In this document: positions 12,578-13,731 of the stretch, in pieces
Layout: each line of letters begins with the position of its first letter
Position numbering within the stretch: position 1 is the first letter of the stretch
Origin: an uncultured Eubacteriales bacterium
Lineage (GTDB): Bacteria; Bacillota; Clostridia; Christensenellales; UBA1242
Reading direction: 5' to 3'
Assembly: GCA_902796285.1 (NCBI GenBank)
Contig: CADBOH010000077.1
Span: forward strand, 1 to 13,731
Length of the DNA: 13,731 nt
Made by a program: the position numbers and the translations under genes
Notes under the pieces: model-generated
Told to the model about the DNA's origin: nothing
Databases searched by the model: none
Seen by the model: the letters and a program-made list of their open reading frames with translations, nothing else

Positions 12578-12605
12578 TTGACTATTCTGTGTTTATATGT
12601 ATAAT
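12578..12605 (+). promoter_or_regulatory. Predicted promoter of the InlB-repeat protein gene
   Basis: TTGACT (12578-12583) and a perfect -10 TATAAT (12600-12605) are separated by 16 bases. Predicted start near 12612 leaves a leader of about 60 bases, AT-rich, with no clear riboswitch or hairpin, ending in AAAAGGAGG before the ATG. Confidence 0.8.
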
Positions 12606-12672
12606 ATAATTAGAAATATATGTATTTACAAAAATTTAACACAAGTTATTCCAACTTTAAAAGGAGGACGTT

Positions 12673-13731
12673 ATGAGAAAAAATCTGAAATATTTGATTA
12701 TTTCTTTGTTCGCCCTCCTTGTTTTTTCGTGTGGGATGATTTTAGTGTCTCACGATTTTTCGGTGAATAATAATGACACACAAGAGGAAGAAGAGGTTGA
12801 AGAGGCTCATGCTGGATGGGATTGGAAAGAAGATACTAAGTACATTTATGTTAAGTGGACGGATAGTGATGAGTATCCTTCAAGTCCACAAGCAACTGTG
12901 GAAAATACTAATTTAAGCGTTTGGAATACTAATTTTTCATTTAGAGTGAGGGTCGGGACTGGCGTTGGAAAAGCATCCTTTTACACTTACGTGGGTGGCA
13001 GTAATGATAAAGATGGGAAATTTAGAGTAAATTTTGATATCAAGGGGTGTTATTTAGAAAATTTTATAGTAAGATTTAAAACTGCGACAATGGGGGATAG
13101 TCATGAAGTTTATTCTCTAAATAATGGGTGGACTGAATACGCAAAAACTAGTGGATCTCAAGCACTGGATGGGTATAATTATGGTGATTTTTGGTATACC
13201 ACAAAAGGAATTGCTACTTTTAATCATATAGCAGACACATGGATTGATTTTTTTGTTCGTTTGTGCAAGTATACATTAAACTTTTCCTCTGCCGGAGAGA
13301 TTTCAGGCAATACCAGTGTTACCCAATATTATAGTGGAATTATTGAGCCGCCATCAACAACAAGGACTGGGTATACTTTTAATGGATGGTATTATTATGA
13401 TGATGACAACAATCAATCATTTCTGGGTAATATAATGCCAATTCTAGGTGAAAATAATACTACAAAAACAGCATACGCAGACTGGACAGCCAATACATAT
13501 AATATCAGTTACAACTTAAACGGGGGCACGGCTGGGAGTAATAGCCCAACAACAGGCACATATGCTTCCGTAGTAAATATTAGTTATCCAACAAGAGAGG
13601 GATATACTTTTGCTGGTTGGACGTATAGTGGCGGCAATTCGTCTACTGCTCAATATAGCAATAGGAAAGGTGGTTTGATTTTTACATATGATATATATGA
13701 TGATTGGACAGATGGCACACAAATAATTAAA
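12673..13731 (+). CDS. Secreted or lipid-anchored protein with InlB B-type (Flg_new / Listeria-Bacteroides) repeats, 3' end outside window
   Basis: The frame is open for 353 residues to the window end, so the protein is incomplete. A positively charged start (MRKNLK) and hydrophobic stretch end in LLVFSCGM. Cys20 fits a lipobox loosely, so it may be a lipoprotein; a plain Sec signal is the alternative. An acidic segment EEEEVEE follows near 38-44. Residues about 48-195 hold a Trp/Tyr/Gly-rich region with no recognised domain. Two repeats follow: 200-275 (YTLNFSSAG ... TRTGYTFNGW ... TAYADW), and from 276 on (YNISYNLNGGTAGS ... TREGYTFAGW). The pattern Y-x-I-x-Y-x-L-N-G-G followed by P-T-R-x-G-Y-T-F-x-G-W is the InlB B-repeat. 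Such proteins are surface or cell-wall adhesin-like in gut Bacillota. ATG 12673 follows AAAAGGAGG. It has its own promoter and is the only accessory-type gene in the window. Exact role is unknown. Confidence 0.82.
   Translation, partial: MRKNLKYLIISLFALLVFSCGMILVSHDFSVNNNDTQEEEEVEEAHAGWDWKEDTKYIYVKWTDSDEYPSSPQATVENTNLSVWNTNFSFRVRVGTGVGKASFYTYVGGSNDKDGKFRVNFDIKGCYLENFIVRFKTATMGDSHEVYSLNNGWTEYAKTSGSQALDGYNYGDFWYTTKGIATFNHIADTWIDFFVRLCKYTLNFSSAGEISGNTSVTQYYSGIIEPPSTTRTGYTFNGWYYYDDDNNQSFLGNIMPILGENNTTKTAYADWTANTYNISYNLNGGTAGSNSPTTGTYASVVNISYPTREGYTFAGWTYSGGNSSTAQYSNRKGGLIFTYDIYDDWTDGTQIIK

Noticed and set aside
1..13731. CRISPR array, tRNA genes, insertion sequence or prophage
   Set aside because: No regularly spaced repeats, cloverleaf-like sequences, transposase motifs or terminal inverted repeats were seen on either strand.

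Overview
The window is AT-rich, with A/T-ending codons and AGA-dominated arginine usage. It has strong Shine-Dalgarno sites, consensus sigma-A-type promoters and short hairpin/T-run terminators. TGA is used as a stop (the tcdA stop), which argues against the Mycoplasma code. Gene content and order (mtaB-rpsU; rplS; comM-dprA-topA-trmFO-hslV-hslU; iscS-iscU) point to a Bacillota (Firmicutes) genome. The InlB-type repeats at the right end would fit an uncultured, probably host-associated Clostridia-like lineage; the exact taxon is inference. No tRNA, rRNA, CRISPR array, insertion sequence or phage gene was seen, and no gene-free stretch exceeds 300 bases.

Layout, all genes on the + strand. (1) 1-307: 3' end of mtaB, a tRNA methylthiotransferase. 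(2) 315-990: promoter, rpsU (S21), rplS (L19), terminator. (3) 1010-1720: an AlkD-type DNA-alkylation-repair gene with its own terminator, probably reached by read-through. (4) 1720-10617: one long predicted operon, comM-dprA-topA-trmFO-like-hslV-hslU-tcdA-trxA. It runs from a promoter at 1720-1748 to a terminator at 10590-10617, with gaps of a few bases or overlaps throughout. (5) 10681-12315: iscS and an IscU-like gene, from a strong promoter with a perfect inverted repeat in its spacer, ending in a terminator. (6) 12372-12575: a 56-residue membrane protein followed by two overlapping terminator hairpins. (7) 12578-13731: promoter and the start of a large secreted or lipid-anchored protein with InlB B-type (Flg_new/Listeria-Bacteroides) repeats, cut by the window end.

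The long operon joins DNA handling (ComM, DprA, TopA), proteolysis (HslUV), redox (thioredoxin) and tRNA modification (TcdA, TrmFO-like). MtaB and TcdA act on the same tRNA nucleotide, t6A37. IscS can supply sulfur for thiolation and Fe-S assembly, and MtaB is itself a radical-SAM Fe-S enzyme.

The most interesting signals are two conserved-locus proteins that keep their fold and synteny but have lost cysteines their families depend on. The TrmFO homologue lacks both conserved cysteine motifs. The IscU homologue keeps one of the three cluster-ligand cysteines and lacks the neighbouring histidine, while its partner IscS looks fully active.
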